Shown here: positions 48,869 to 57,128 of the stretch, in pieces
Layout of the letters: the number at the start of each line of letters is the position of its first letter
How positions within the stretch are numbered: the first letter of the stretch is position 1
Source: Pseudoalteromonas luteoviolacea
GTDB lineage: Bacteria; Pseudomonadota; Gammaproteobacteria; Enterobacterales; Alteromonadaceae
Assembly: GCF_021654285.1 (NCBI RefSeq)
Contig: NZ_JAKFZS010000003.1
Coordinates: 1-64,000, forward strand
DNA: 64,000 nt
Direction of reading: 5' to 3'
Translations under genes and position numbers: made by a program
Notes under the pieces: generated by a model
What the model was told of the DNA's origin: nothing
The model's input: the letters and a program-made list of their open reading frames with translations, nothing else
Database searches by the model: none

Positions 48869-49854
48869 ATCTGCCTCGCTCGAGAGAGTAAAAAACAGGC
48901 TCTGACAAGTGCCAATAACAATAGAGCAGCCATTAAATTATGAAATAGCGTCAGTAAAATTGGGAATTTGAAATACACAATTATCCCCCCAACAGCAACC
49001 TGAAAAAGCACCAATGTGGCAACTTGATTAACTGCTTTGCGAATAATAGGCTGAGATATTTTGAAATGAACAAAAACCGCCATTGCAACCAATGCCAACA
49101 ATGTCACACTGGCCCATATACGGTGCATCAAATGGATTGATAAACGCGTTTCAAATGGTAATACACCATATTCATAGGTGCTTGACGGCTTTGGCAGCTC
49201 AAGTAAGCTTGACCATGAGAAGAGCTCGCTATTTGAACAAAGCGGTAACCCCGTGCAATGTGGTGCTGCATAATTCGCAGCCAACCAACCACCTAACGCA
49301 ATTTGTAATACCAAAATACCTGTACAGACCACCCCCACCTTTAAACAAGTAGATGCCTGAGCTTCATATTCAACAGATGGTGGTGCCGCTCGTAAATACA
49401 GTAAGGTCAACAGAGACAATACGGTGAAGCCCCCCAGTAAATGCCCCATCACAACAAATGGCTGCAAATTCATAGTGACTGTCCACATACCAAGTAAGGC
49501 CTGCACACCAATCATCAATACCAAAGTGCTCGCCAAGACCTTTGGGGCATGTTGCGCCTTAGAACGTATGATGACTGCAAACAACAACACGACAACTAAA
49601 GCTAAACTCCCAGCAAAGTACCGATGGATCATTTCAATCCAAGCTTTACGTGGTTCAATCTGACTACTTGGAAATTTTAGCTGTGCAGCAGTAATTTCGT
49701 GTACTTCATTGGGCACAGTTAAAAAACCATAACATCCAGGCCAATCTGGACAACCCAGCCCTGCATTGCTCAACCGCGTATAAGCACCGAGTACCACCAC
49801 ACAAATGGCCAGCATACACGCAAACGTGATAGTTCGTTGAAGTACAGTAGACAT
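48859..49854 (-). CDS. ctaA: Haem A synthase (Cox15/CtaA)
   Basis: This gene encodes a 331-residue polytopic protein with eight predicted helices, oxidising haem O to haem A. Conserved features are GCPDWPGCYG near the N-terminus, the histidines in MIHRYFAG, MGHLLGG, HLMHRIWA and LFHNLMAA, and the C-terminal helical half. With haem A made here, the oxidase of this operon should be of the aa3/caa3 kind. Confidence 0.95.
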   Translation of the reverse strand: MSTVLQRTITFACMLAICVVVLGAYTRLSNAGLGCPDWPGCYGFLTVPNEVHEITAAQLKFPSSQIEPRKAWIEMIHRYFAGSLALVVVLLFAVIIRSKAQHAPKVLASTLVLMIGVQALLGMWTVTMNLQPFVVMGHLLGGFTVLSLLTLLYLRAAPPSVEYEAQASTCLKVGVVCTGILVLQIALGGWLAANYAAPHCTGLPLCSNSELFSWSSLLELPKPSSTYEYGVLPFETRLSIHLMHRIWASVTLLALVAMAVFVHFKISQPIIRKAVNQVATLVLFQVAVGGIIVYFKFPILLTLFHNLMAALLLLALVRACFLLSRARQIWV

Positions 49855-49863
49855 ATCGCCTCC

Positions 49864-50337
49864 TTACTGAGAACGAGCATAATTTAAGAGTTTTTTCATG
49901 TCCTTCAATAGCCCTTTGAGCACCAATCTATTTGCTTCAGGATCAGATTCATAGGGGTATTCCAAAACCACTAGGCCATGTTTATCCACTAAATAAAACG
50001 CGGCGGGCATGAGCTTTTCTTGTATGGTTTGAGCGACTGGCTGCTCACCATCTCCAACAAGCACGATAGCCACCTTGCTACGGTGCTTACCCAGTGCAAC
50101 ATCTAAGTTTTCAACATTGCCTTTTTGTACATCGCATGCAGCCAAGCACCCATTAGGCACATTTAAAACGATACTCCATAGCTTGCCTTCAGGTATAACA
50201 GGCAGCCAAACATCTTGCTTTAAAAAGCTACCATTGTTCGTCGTTGAACCTGGCTTAAAATCTAATTTAAGTACGGTTATTGCCATGATCACAGGTAAAA
50301 TAAAGCAGCCAATAAACAACCCAAGTGTTTTATTCAT
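49864..50337 (-). CDS. Small membrane protein of the cox cluster
   Basis: This 157-residue protein has one N-terminal transmembrane helix (about residues 5-25) and a periplasmic thioredoxin-like region (LPNGCLAACDVQ ... PAAFYLVDKHGLVVLEYPY). The family is regularly found between SURF1 and ctaA in gammaproteobacterial cox operons and is annotated as a cytochrome oxidase-associated protein. The cysteine pair in NGCLAACDV suggests thiol or copper binding; the exact role is unknown. Confidence 0.8.
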   Translation of the reverse strand: MNKTLGLFIGCFILPVIMAITVLKLDFKPGSTTNNGSFLKQDVWLPVIPEGKLWSIVLNVPNGCLAACDVQKGNVENLDVALGKHRSKVAIVLVGDGEQPVAQTIQEKLMPAAFYLVDKHGLVVLEYPYESDPEANRLVLKGLLKDMKKLLNYARSQ

Positions 50338-50341
50338 ACGC

Positions 50342-51049
50342 TTAAATCCTTAGACTTTTTCTGGTGGCAAAGTAAGCAATCACACCTGCAGATAAACCAA
50401 TCAACAGCCATTGCAATGCGTAGGCGCGATGTTTATCAGGGCTCATTACCACAGCTTTATAGTGTGGTGTTACCCCTTGAATAACACCTTGCTTGGCTAT
50501 CAATAACTGCGATGAAATCGGCAACTTTGATTCCCGTTCAAAATACGACCGCTCCAAATACTGCAAAACATTATGATGATATGCACTTTGATCAGGGGAA
50601 TTTGCTAAAGTAAACCCCGACCAAGCGCCTATTTTGAACTGCACATTGACTTCAATTTCATTGACCGGCAATGCAATTACCGGTAACTGACTTCGACTGT
50701 CGCCAGCTGGCACAAAACCAAGGTTAATAACAAACAGCGTGTCATTATTGTCAGCCTCGAACAAAGCAATCAAATCATAACCCACTTGACCGTGCAGAAT
50801 TTGATTGTCCAGTAACCACCACTGGCCTGGCACCAACTTACCTTTTACATCTACCTTTGCTCCCTGCCAGTTGTCAGTGCTTTCAAAATCTCCAAGCACC
50901 TTATTATTAAAGCGCTCAGACAACATTGAGAGCTGTACTTGCTTGTCGCCTGCCCGCTGCCATTGCCAATAAGATAACCTGAAACAAACAGACATCACGA
51001 TAGTGACTGCAAAAATGACCACAACTGTACTAGTCTTTTTATTAAACAC
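50342..51049 (-). CDS. SURF1-family oxidase assembly protein
   Basis: This protein of about 235 residues assumes the GTG start at 51049 behind AAGGGAG; a longer frame to 51118 would start at a non-standard codon. It has two transmembrane helices, one N-terminal (VVIFAVTIVMSVCFRL) and one C-terminal (ALQWLLIGLSAGVIAYFA), with a large periplasmic domain between. SURF1 (Shy1) helps insert haem a3 into subunit I. The start lies 18 bp from the oppositely oriented DUF2909-like gene. Confidence 0.9.
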   Translation of the reverse strand: MFNKKTSTVVVIFAVTIVMSVCFRLSYWQWQRAGDKQVQLSMLSERFNNKVLGDFESTDNWQGAKVDVKGKLVPGQWWLLDNQILHGQVGYDLIALFEADNNDTLFVINLGFVPAGDSRSQLPVIALPVNEIEVNVQFKIGAWSGFTLANSPDQSAYHHNVLQYLERSYFERESKLPISSQLLIAKQGVIQGVTPHYKAVVMSPDKHRAYALQWLLIGLSAGVIAYFATRKSLRI

Positions 51050-51067
51050 GTAAAGGCAGACTCCCTT

Positions 51068-51370
51068 ATGCTTATTAAATGGATTATCACAGCACTTCTT
51101 TTGGTTATTCTTTATCACCTTTTTTATGCCCTATTCGTGATGCTCCAAGGGGCAGAAAAATCGAAAAGCATGTCTCGAATACTTGGAAAACGCGTGATAT
51201 TTTCACTTATGGTTATGCTCTGCATTACGCTTTCTAGTCAGATGGGACTGTTTAACTTCAATCCCCAGCCGAGTGCTAAATCACATACACAAACACAAAC
51301 AAACATAGCCAAACAACATCAACAAAGTGCCAATACCAAGCAGCAGCCTGAAACGCAAAATGTTGATTAG
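51068..51370 (+). CDS. DUF2909-like twin transmembrane protein, opposite to the cox operon
   Basis: This 100-residue protein has two membrane helices (about residues 3-27 and 43-62) separated by a basic loop (KSKSMSRILGKR), the layout of DUF2909 proteins found in proteobacterial cox operons. The family is usually about 65-70 residues; the extra 30-residue Gln/Thr/Asn tail here is antisense to the last 95 bp of coxC. It is the only plus-strand gene inside the cluster. Function is unknown. Confidence 0.72.
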   Translation: MLIKWIITALLLVILYHLFYALFVMLQGAEKSKSMSRILGKRVIFSLMVMLCITLSSQMGLFNFNPQPSAKSHTQTQTNIAKQHQQSANTKQQPETQNVD

Positions 51371-52151
51371 AATCTAAGTGCCCCTTTAGAACTCGCAGCC
51401 ACACCACCAGTAACATCAACGCACCAAGCGTTACATGCATACCATGAAAACCAGTGAGCATAAAAAACGTATTGCCATAAATACCAGAATCGAGTTTCAA
51501 ACCCAGCTCAGTGTATGCATGTATGTACTCTTCAACTTGCAAGCCTAAAAAAACGAAACCTAATACAATGGTCGCGCCCAAGCACACTTTTAATTTCAAT
51601 CGTTCATTTTGTTCAATGGCTGTATGGGCAAAGTGTAAGGTAACGGAAGAGGTCAACAGAATAATGGTGTTTATTAAAGGCAACCCTTGCCAAGGCATCG
51701 CTTGCGTTGCGGTGCCGTCAGGCGTTGTTAAAAGCGGCCATAAAGCTTCAAATTGAGGCCACAACACTTCATTGGTCATCACATTATTGCTGCTACCACC
51801 TAACCAAGGTATTGCAAACATCCGAACGTAAAACAAGGCACCAAAAAATGCAGCAAAGAACATCACTTCGGAAAATATAAACCACCCCATGCCTTGGCGA
51901 AAAGATCGGTCCATTTGTGCGGAATACAGACCGCTCATAGATTCATCGATAACGTGACGGAACCAGCCAACGATCATGCCAATTAAAATGACAATACCAG
52001 CAAACAATACCCAAGCACCTGAGCTGGCATCCTTACCCAATTGCATCACAGTTAACCCAGCTCCGACAGCAATGAAAAACATTGCAACAGCCCCCACTAT
52101 TGGCCAAGGACTTTGCTCCGGTACGTAATAGGGTTGGTAACTCTTATCCAT
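51276..52151 (-). CDS. coxC: Cytochrome c oxidase subunit III
   Basis: This 291-residue, seven-helix membrane subunit has the conserved FSEVMFFAAFFGALFYVR segment and GFHGMHVTLGALML; the C-terminus reads AAAWYWHFVDVVWLCLFVFVYV. It overlaps ctaG by 8 bp. Its last 95 bp overlap the plus-strand DUF2909-like gene. Confidence 0.95.
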   Translation of the reverse strand: MDKSYQPYYVPEQSPWPIVGAVAMFFIAVGAGLTVMQLGKDASSGAWVLFAGIVILIGMIVGWFRHVIDESMSGLYSAQMDRSFRQGMGWFIFSEVMFFAAFFGALFYVRMFAIPWLGGSSNNVMTNEVLWPQFEALWPLLTTPDGTATQAMPWQGLPLINTIILLTSSVTLHFAHTAIEQNERLKLKVCLGATIVLGFVFLGLQVEEYIHAYTELGLKLDSGIYGNTFFMLTGFHGMHVTLGALMLLVVWLRVLKGHLDSNQHFAFQAAAWYWHFVDVVWLCLFVFVYVI

Positions 52152-52746
52152 TTTTAGGTCCTCTTACTGGGGTTGATTGTATTAAGTAATACTGTGAAAC
52201 AAGCAGACCTTGTAGCTGCTCGCCACTGTATGCAGTTTCACTCTCAGTAATGTCATATAAAGTGTAAGAAAGGGTTAATTCCTGCACATCCTTGGGCAAT
52301 TCAGTGTCAACGTAAAACCGCAATATAAATTCCATTGACTCATTTGCGGCTAATGGCTGTTGGTCAAAGCAAAAGCAAGCTAACTTATGTAAATATTTAG
52401 CAGCTTGTCCCGGAGACACAGAGGGAATGGCTTGCATAACTCGGGCGGTATCACTTAAGTTTTGTGCAACAAAACGGACTTCTGATAGCTTACCCGGCTG
52501 AACGCTCACAGAGTACTCTAGGGCTTTCACTTGAAAAGGGGCGCTACTTTTAGCATGCGTTGTAAAACTCACCTCTACTTGTCGTGAGTCGTCGATACTT
52601 GTACTTTGCTCAGCCACAACAAGGTCAACTTTCCCATTTAATCCAGTTATGTCACAAAAGACGTCGTATAACGGTACTAACGCAAATGCAAAAGCAAACA
52701 TGCCCAGTACAGTCAGAACTAATTTTCGTATCAGTGCCGTATGCAT
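52144..52746 (-). CDS. ctaG: Cytochrome c oxidase assembly protein CtaG/Cox11
   Basis: This protein of about 200 residues starts at the ATG at 52746 (MHTALIRKLVLTVLGMFAF), overlapping the coxA TAA; longer frames upstream lie inside coxA. It has one membrane anchor, then a copper-binding beta domain with CFCFDQQPLAANE, the CxCF signature of Cox11. It delivers copper to the CuB site of subunit I. It sits between coxA and coxC, as in most proteobacteria. Confidence 0.95.
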   Translation of the reverse strand: MHTALIRKLVLTVLGMFAFAFALVPLYDVFCDITGLNGKVDLVVAEQSTSIDDSRQVEVSFTTHAKSSAPFQVKALEYSVSVQPGKLSEVRFVAQNLSDTARVMQAIPSVSPGQAAKYLHKLACFCFDQQPLAANESMEFILRFYVDTELPKDVQELTLSYTLYDITESETAYSGEQLQGLLVSQYYLIQSTPVRGPKNG

Positions 52747-54332
52747 TAGTCCACCTTTGGCGGTGTTGAGAACGTGTGATACGGTGCCGGTGATGCCACT
52801 TGCCATTCCAGCCCTTCGGCACCATCCCATACTTTGTCTTCGGCAGGCTTTCCGCCAGCGACACACTTAAACACAACAGCGACAAAGAGTAATTGGGATA
52901 ATCCAAACGCAAAGCCGCCCACACTAATAATCGCGTTGAAGTCAGCAAACTGCAGTGCATAATCAGGGATACGTCTTGGCATCCCCGCTAAGCCAACAAA
53001 ATGCATTGGAAAGAACAATACATTTACGCTGACCAGTGATAGCCAAAAATGCCATTGTGCTAGGGTCTCGTTGTACATATTTCCCGTCCATTTTGGCAAC
53101 CAATAATAAGCGGCTGCCATAATAGAGAACACTGCCCCTGTGACTAATACATAATGGAAATGTGCTACCACAAAATAGGTATCATGATACTGGAAGTCTG
53201 CAGGCGTTATCGCCAACATCAGTCCTGAAAACCCGCCCAACGTGAATAGGACAATAAAAGCAATGGCAAACATCATGGGGATCTCAAAACTTATTGAGCC
53301 TCGCCACATCGTTGCAACCCAATTAAAGACTTTAACCCCCGTTGGAACAGAAATGAGCATAGTTGCATACATAAAAAACAATTCGCCCGCTAATGGCATG
53401 CCCGTGGTAAACATATGATGCGCCCAGACGACAAACGACAGTAAAGCAATCGACGAGGTGGCATAGACCATAGAAGCATAACCAAACAGCTTTTTGCGTG
53501 AAAATGTTGGCACTATGGTGGAGATAATGCCAAATGCAGGCAGTATCATAATGTACACTTCAGGGTGCCCAAAGAACCAAAAAATATGTTGAAACATAAC
53601 GGGATCTCCACCGCCCGCAGCATCAAAAAAGCTGGTGCCAAAATATTTATCGGTCAACACCATAGTCACTGCTCCTGCCAAAACGGGCATCACCGCGATA
53701 AGTAAAAAAGCAGTAATTAACCAAGTCCAAACAAATAATGGGAGTTTCATCCATGTCATGCCAGGCGCTCTCATATTCACTATGGTTACAATCACATTGA
53801 TTGCGCCCATAATAGAGCTGACCCCCATAATATGAACGGCAAAAACAAATAGTGCCGTATTATCGTTGCTATATGTCGTGGATAAAGGCGCATAAAATGT
53901 CCAACCAAATGCTGGACCGCCTCCTTCCATGAACAGAGATGCCAACAAGATCGCAAATGCAAAAGGTAAGATCCAAAAGCTCCAGTTATTCATTCTTGGT
54001 AATGCCATATCTGGCGCGCCAATCATCATGGGGATCATCCAGTTCGCAAGACCTGTAAAGGCAGGCATAACTGCACCAAACACCATAACTAACCCATGCA
54101 CAGTCGTCATTTGATTGAAAAAATGTGGGTCGACAAGTTGCATACCCGGCTGAAATAACTCAGCGCGGATCACCATTGCCATCGCACCACCGGTAAGAAA
54201 CATCAGCAGAGAAAACAGTAAATACAATGACCCGATATCTTTGTGGTTAGTAGTAAAAAACCATCGTTTTAAACCCGAAGGTGCCCCATGATGATCATGA
54301 GATACAGCTTGCTCTTGCGCGGTAGTCGACAT
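52746..54332 (-). CDS. coxA: Cytochrome c oxidase subunit I
   Basis: This gene encodes a 528-residue twelve-helix catalytic subunit. The CuB/haem a3 site residues are present: FWFFGHPEVYIMILPAFG (the His-Tyr pair), WAHHMFTTG and HFHYVLVTG. The low-spin haem His lies in TVHGLVMVFGAVMP and proton-path residues in LPRMNNWSFW. It belongs to the A-type haem-copper oxidases and overlaps coxB by one base. Confidence 0.97.
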   Translation of the reverse strand: MSTTAQEQAVSHDHHGAPSGLKRWFFTTNHKDIGSLYLLFSLLMFLTGGAMAMVIRAELFQPGMQLVDPHFFNQMTTVHGLVMVFGAVMPAFTGLANWMIPMMIGAPDMALPRMNNWSFWILPFAFAILLASLFMEGGGPAFGWTFYAPLSTTYSNDNTALFVFAVHIMGVSSIMGAINVIVTIVNMRAPGMTWMKLPLFVWTWLITAFLLIAVMPVLAGAVTMVLTDKYFGTSFFDAAGGGDPVMFQHIFWFFGHPEVYIMILPAFGIISTIVPTFSRKKLFGYASMVYATSSIALLSFVVWAHHMFTTGMPLAGELFFMYATMLISVPTGVKVFNWVATMWRGSISFEIPMMFAIAFIVLFTLGGFSGLMLAITPADFQYHDTYFVVAHFHYVLVTGAVFSIMAAAYYWLPKWTGNMYNETLAQWHFWLSLVSVNVLFFPMHFVGLAGMPRRIPDYALQFADFNAIISVGGFAFGLSQLLFVAVVFKCVAGGKPAEDKVWDGAEGLEWQVASPAPYHTFSTPPKVD

Positions 54333-55477
54333 TACTCTTTCTCCTTAGTCTCATCAATGAAGGCCTGTATTTGCCCAGGCTGAACTACCTCTTGGGTATC
54401 ATTCCCCCAGCTATTTCGTTTATATGTGATCACGCCAGCTATTTCTGTCAGAGTTAATTGCTTTCCAAATGCTTGCATTGCTGTGCCGGGCCGACCATTG
54501 ACCAATATATCGATGTGCGTTTTGAGCTCGCCATTAACAACTGGACTGCCCTTCATTGCTGGAAAGACGCCAGGTAAGCCAAGCCCTGTTGGCTGATGAC
54601 AAGCTGCGCAGTAAGCCATATATACTTTTTCCCCCGTTGCCATCAGCTCACCTTTAGACAGCGTAGCGCCTACTGATGCGGCTTCAGCCTGTTCGGCTGT
54701 AGCTTTAGCCTGCTTTGCATCTGCAAGCCACAAATCGAAATCATCGGGGGAACGTGCGTCTACCACAACGGGCATAAAGCCATGGTCTTTACCGCAAAGC
54801 TCAGCGCATTGACCTCGGTATATTCCAGTTTCATTAACTCGGGTCCATGCTTCATTGATAAAGCCTGGATTTGCGTCTTTTTTCACTGCAAAGTCAGGGA
54901 CCCACCAAGAGTGGATAACATCATCCGATGTGAGCAAAAAACGTACTTTCCGATCAGTTGGAATAACCAAAGGTTTATCGACTTCGAGTAAGTAGTGCTC
55001 ATCTTTTTCTTGCAAGTTAGCAATCTGATCTTTTGGCGTAGATAACACAGAGAAAAAGTCAACATCATGACCCATGTATTCGTAATGCCACTTCCACTGA
55101 GAGCCTGTAACCTTAATTGTTAAATCGGATTTACTAGTATCTTCCATGGCTATCAGCGTCTTTGTGGCAGGGATAGCCATCACAACCAAAATCACAAACG
55201 GAATTGCAGTCCAGATAATCTCGACTTTGGTACTCTCATGAAATTGAGCTGGTTTAGCGCCTTTGGACTTGCGGTGATGTATTAGCGCCCAAAACATCAC
55301 TGAAAATACAATAACGCCAATCACACAACAGATGAGAAAGATCGTCATGTGTAGTTGATAAACTTCATTACTTACATCCGTTACCCCTTGGCGCATGTTG
55401 TAATCACTGGCAACGGTGTGAAAGCTCACCAACATGAGTGTTAAAAAATAGAACAACTGTGATTTAGCAAGATTCAT
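54332..55477 (-). CDS. coxB: Cytochrome c oxidase subunit II with fused cytochrome c
   Basis: This 381-residue subunit has a signal/anchor at the N-terminus, two membrane helices (about residues 40-62 and 85-105) and the CuA domain with the metal-binding block CAELCGKDHGFM (two Cys, distal His). A C-terminal cytochrome c domain with YCAACHQPTGLGLPGVFPAMKG follows. The fusion makes it a caa3-type subunit II that accepts electrons directly. It is the first gene of the operon; the promoter lies in the 333 bp upstream. Confidence 0.96.
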   Translation of the reverse strand: MNLAKSQLFYFLTLMLVSFHTVASDYNMRQGVTDVSNEVYQLHMTIFLICCVIGVIVFSVMFWALIHHRKSKGAKPAQFHESTKVEIIWTAIPFVILVVMAIPATKTLIAMEDTSKSDLTIKVTGSQWKWHYEYMGHDVDFFSVLSTPKDQIANLQEKDEHYLLEVDKPLVIPTDRKVRFLLTSDDVIHSWWVPDFAVKKDANPGFINEAWTRVNETGIYRGQCAELCGKDHGFMPVVVDARSPDDFDLWLADAKQAKATAEQAEAASVGATLSKGELMATGEKVYMAYCAACHQPTGLGLPGVFPAMKGSPVVNGELKTHIDILVNGRPGTAMQAFGKQLTLTEIAGVITYKRNSWGNDTQEVVQPGQIQAFIDETKEKE

Positions 55478-55540
55478 GTGACGTCTCCGTTCCCTTATAT
55501 TTTTTGGCTCAAAGGGTTTTTATTATTGGATGACTGTCAA

Positions 55541-55557
55541 TAGGCATTTGTTGCCTA
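55541..55557. promoter_or_regulatory. Palindromic site upstream of coxB
   Basis: TAGGCA and TGCCTA are separated by 5 bases about 65 bp upstream of the coxB start. The regulator is unknown. It resembles no FNR or CRP consensus. Confidence 0.35.
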
Positions 55558-55762
55558 AACTGCATGACTTCTTTAACGATTAGTAAAAAAACAGTCAGCT
55601 TGCAAGTTTTGTTTGCGGAATTCTCATATCAGGTTTGAGCATTTACTTTATGATTGAAAGCAGCTTAAAGACATTGAAACAAAGTGGAAGGTAAAGCATA
55701 TAAAGATGGACTATAACTAGTATAAACAGAGGGGTAAATAAAAAGCTGCGACCTTGCTTGAA

Positions 55763-55787
55763 GAGCAACATAGTTCATATGTTGCTC
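55763..55787 (-). terminator. Hairpin after the last peptide gene of the array
   Basis: The arms GAGCAACATA and TATGTTGCTC pair perfectly with a 5-base loop, 24 bp past the stop of the last peptide gene. It is the probable end of the array transcript, although no T run follows on the minus strand. Confidence 0.5.
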
Positions 55788-55810
55788 GGTCAAACGGCTA
55801 AGTAATTACA

Positions 55811-56008
55811 TTAGCAAGTTTGACTGCCTGTTTGATGATCAGTGCCTGTAATAACACATCTGTCTACAGTACGTCTGGCAGTATTACAACCAAACGTATC
55901 GTAATCGTAAAAACCACCGCCAGTAACTTTTGGTGTTACATCTTGTGCAATTGATTGACTATTTTTAGTCAACGACTTTAGTTTTGATTTTTTAAGCGTA
56001 ATATTAAT
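55811..56008 (-). CDS. Array peptide 1, start codon degraded
   Basis: This copy of the double-glycine-leader peptide family has 65 codons from the ATT at 56008. Its leader (KLKSLTKNSQSIAQDVTPKVTGG) and core motif (CNTARRTVDRCVITGTD) match the paralogues. The two ATG codons that begin the paralogue next to it are ATT here (ATTAATATT), at the same distance from AAAAGGAA. An alternative TTG at 56047 lacks a ribosome site. It may use a rare ATT start or be silenced. Confidence 0.6.
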   Translation of the reverse strand: MNITLKKSKLKSLTKNSQSIAQDVTPKVTGGGFYDYDTFGCNTARRTVDRCVITGTDHQTGSQTC

Positions 56009-56358
56009 TTTTATTCCTTTTAAAATTATGCAATTAATTGAAAACAAAAACTAACAAAGTAGAAAAACCACATCAACAAAAAACCCAAAAAGATATATAA
56101 CAAAAAATACCGTTTAAATTTAAGTTATATAGAATTTATAATTATTAAAAACATCTGATTTATTAAAATTAAATGACACTAACAGTAATTAGCAGAGCCA
56201 GTTCTAAGAAATGAAAACGATAATATTAAAAAATGAAGAGTAACTTAAGTAAAAATATGATGTGCAAACGCTACAAATAGCAGCAGCAAATACACCGCTA
56301 CTGCCAACAAGATTGAAGTCAAAATTTCAATATTTTGTGTTTGATATCCACAAGCTTA
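56009..56358. other. AT-rich spacer between array peptides
   Basis: This is about 350 bp of very A+T-rich sequence upstream of peptide 1. I see no gene and no clear promoter in it. Confidence 0.55.
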
Positions 56359-56589
56359 TTAACGAATCGTGTCTCCCGTTGGATCTGTACCTGTAATCAC
56401 ACACATTTGTCCATTTTCAGGAAAAGTATGACAGTCCGTAGAATCATTGTGGCAATCCATTGTGTCTGGTAAGCATCTGTAGCTTGCATAGCTACTACCG
56501 CCAGCAATATTTGGCGTCATATTATCAGCAATTGAGTTGCTGCTTTTGGTAAGTGATTTTAGTTTGGTTTTTTTTAGCTTCATGTTCAT
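56359..56589 (-). CDS. Array peptide 2, double-glycine-leader precursor
   Basis: This 76-residue precursor-like peptide has a 31-residue leader beginning MNMKLKKTKLKSLTK and ending TPNIAGG. The core has four cysteines (RCLPDTMDC, DCHTFP, MCVITGTD) and the family motif C-[HN]-T-[AF]-x(6)-C-[VN]-I-T-G-T. A good ribosome site AAGGAATAA precedes the ATG. Leaders of this type are cleaved after the double Gly during export by peptidase-containing ABC transporters. No maturation enzyme is adjacent; remote enzymes are possible. Confidence 0.78.
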   Translation of the reverse strand: MNMKLKKTKLKSLTKSSNSIADNMTPNIAGGSSYASYRCLPDTMDCHNDSTDCHTFPENGQMCVITGTDPTGDTIR

Positions 56590-56644
56590 AACATTATTCC
56601 TTGTATCAATAAAAATTATCTAAGCAATCTACTGTGGCAGCGAA

Positions 56645-56869
56645 TTACATAGGGGCAGGACCGCTTGTTCCTGTAATAACACAAAATTGGTCAGGGCTAG
56701 GTGCCGTATGGCAATCCATTGAATCGTTATTGCAAGCAGCTGTATCAGGCAAACACCTATAACTTGCATAGCTACTACCGCCAGCAATATTTGGTGTCAT
56801 ACTATCAGCAATTGAATTGCTGCTTTTGGTAAGTGATTTTAGTTTGGTTTTTTTTAGCTTCATATTCAT
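56645..56869 (-). CDS. Array peptide 3, double-glycine-leader precursor
   Basis: This 74-residue peptide starts at the ATG at 56869 behind AAAAGGAA (a far upstream ATG at 56920 lacks support). The leader is nearly identical to peptide 2 (MNMKLKKTKLKSLTKSSNSI, ending IAGG), and the core differs in about one residue of three, again with four cysteines and CHTAPSPDQFCVITGTS. The pair results from recent duplication. Confidence 0.78.
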   Translation of the reverse strand: MNMKLKKTKLKSLTKSSNSIADSMTPNIAGGSSYASYRCLPDTAACNNDSMDCHTAPSPDQFCVITGTSGPAPM

Positions 56870-56934
56870 AGTGTTATTCCTTTTTCTCAATAAAAAATTA
56901 TATGGTTGCTTTACTGTCATCGTGAATTGCTCAG

Positions 56935-57128
56935 GGACCTGTAATGACAGAAATTATCTAGGCTAGGTATCATATAGAAGTCCAGTAATTCGTTCTTGCA
57001 TGCAGCTTTACAAGGCAAATTCCTATAACTAACTTAGCTTAACTTGATGTCACCTGATACCCTATTGAACGACTACTTTGAGTTAACGACTTCAATTTGT
57101 TATTCCTGATTTATATATTCCTATTCAT
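56935..57128 (-). pseudogene. Decayed copy of the array peptide
   Basis: The stretch aligns along its whole length with the DNA of peptide 3: the leader part translates NKLKSLTQSSRSIGYQV, then an in-frame stop follows, and the core half still matches at DNA level (for example TATAGG-TTGCCT and CACCTAGCC-like blocks, ending GTCATTACAGG). Stops and shifts break the frame. It shows that the family has both expanded and decayed here. Confidence 0.8.

Larger units (their letters stand above)
55478..55810. other. Gene-free region, coxB promoter side
   Basis: This region holds the upstream of coxB on the right-reading minus strand and the downstream of the peptide array. A palindrome TAGGCA-N5-TGCCTA (55541-55557) lies about 65 bp from the coxB start, and a hairpin (55763-55787) lies near the array. 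No ORF of note is seen. Confidence 0.6.

Noticed and set aside
51050..51118. N-terminal extension of SURF1
   Set aside because: It would begin at an ATA codon and overlap the DUF2909-like gene; the GTG at 51049 has a good ribosome site.
52747..52866. N-terminal extension of CtaG by 40 residues
   Set aside because: The extension lies inside coxA and is Arg/Cys/Gly-rich; the ATG overlapping the coxA stop gives the normal CtaG start.
56870..56920. N-terminal extension of array peptide 3 to an upstream ATG
   Set aside because: The AAAAGGAA ribosome site and the alignment with the paralogues both support the later ATG at 56869.
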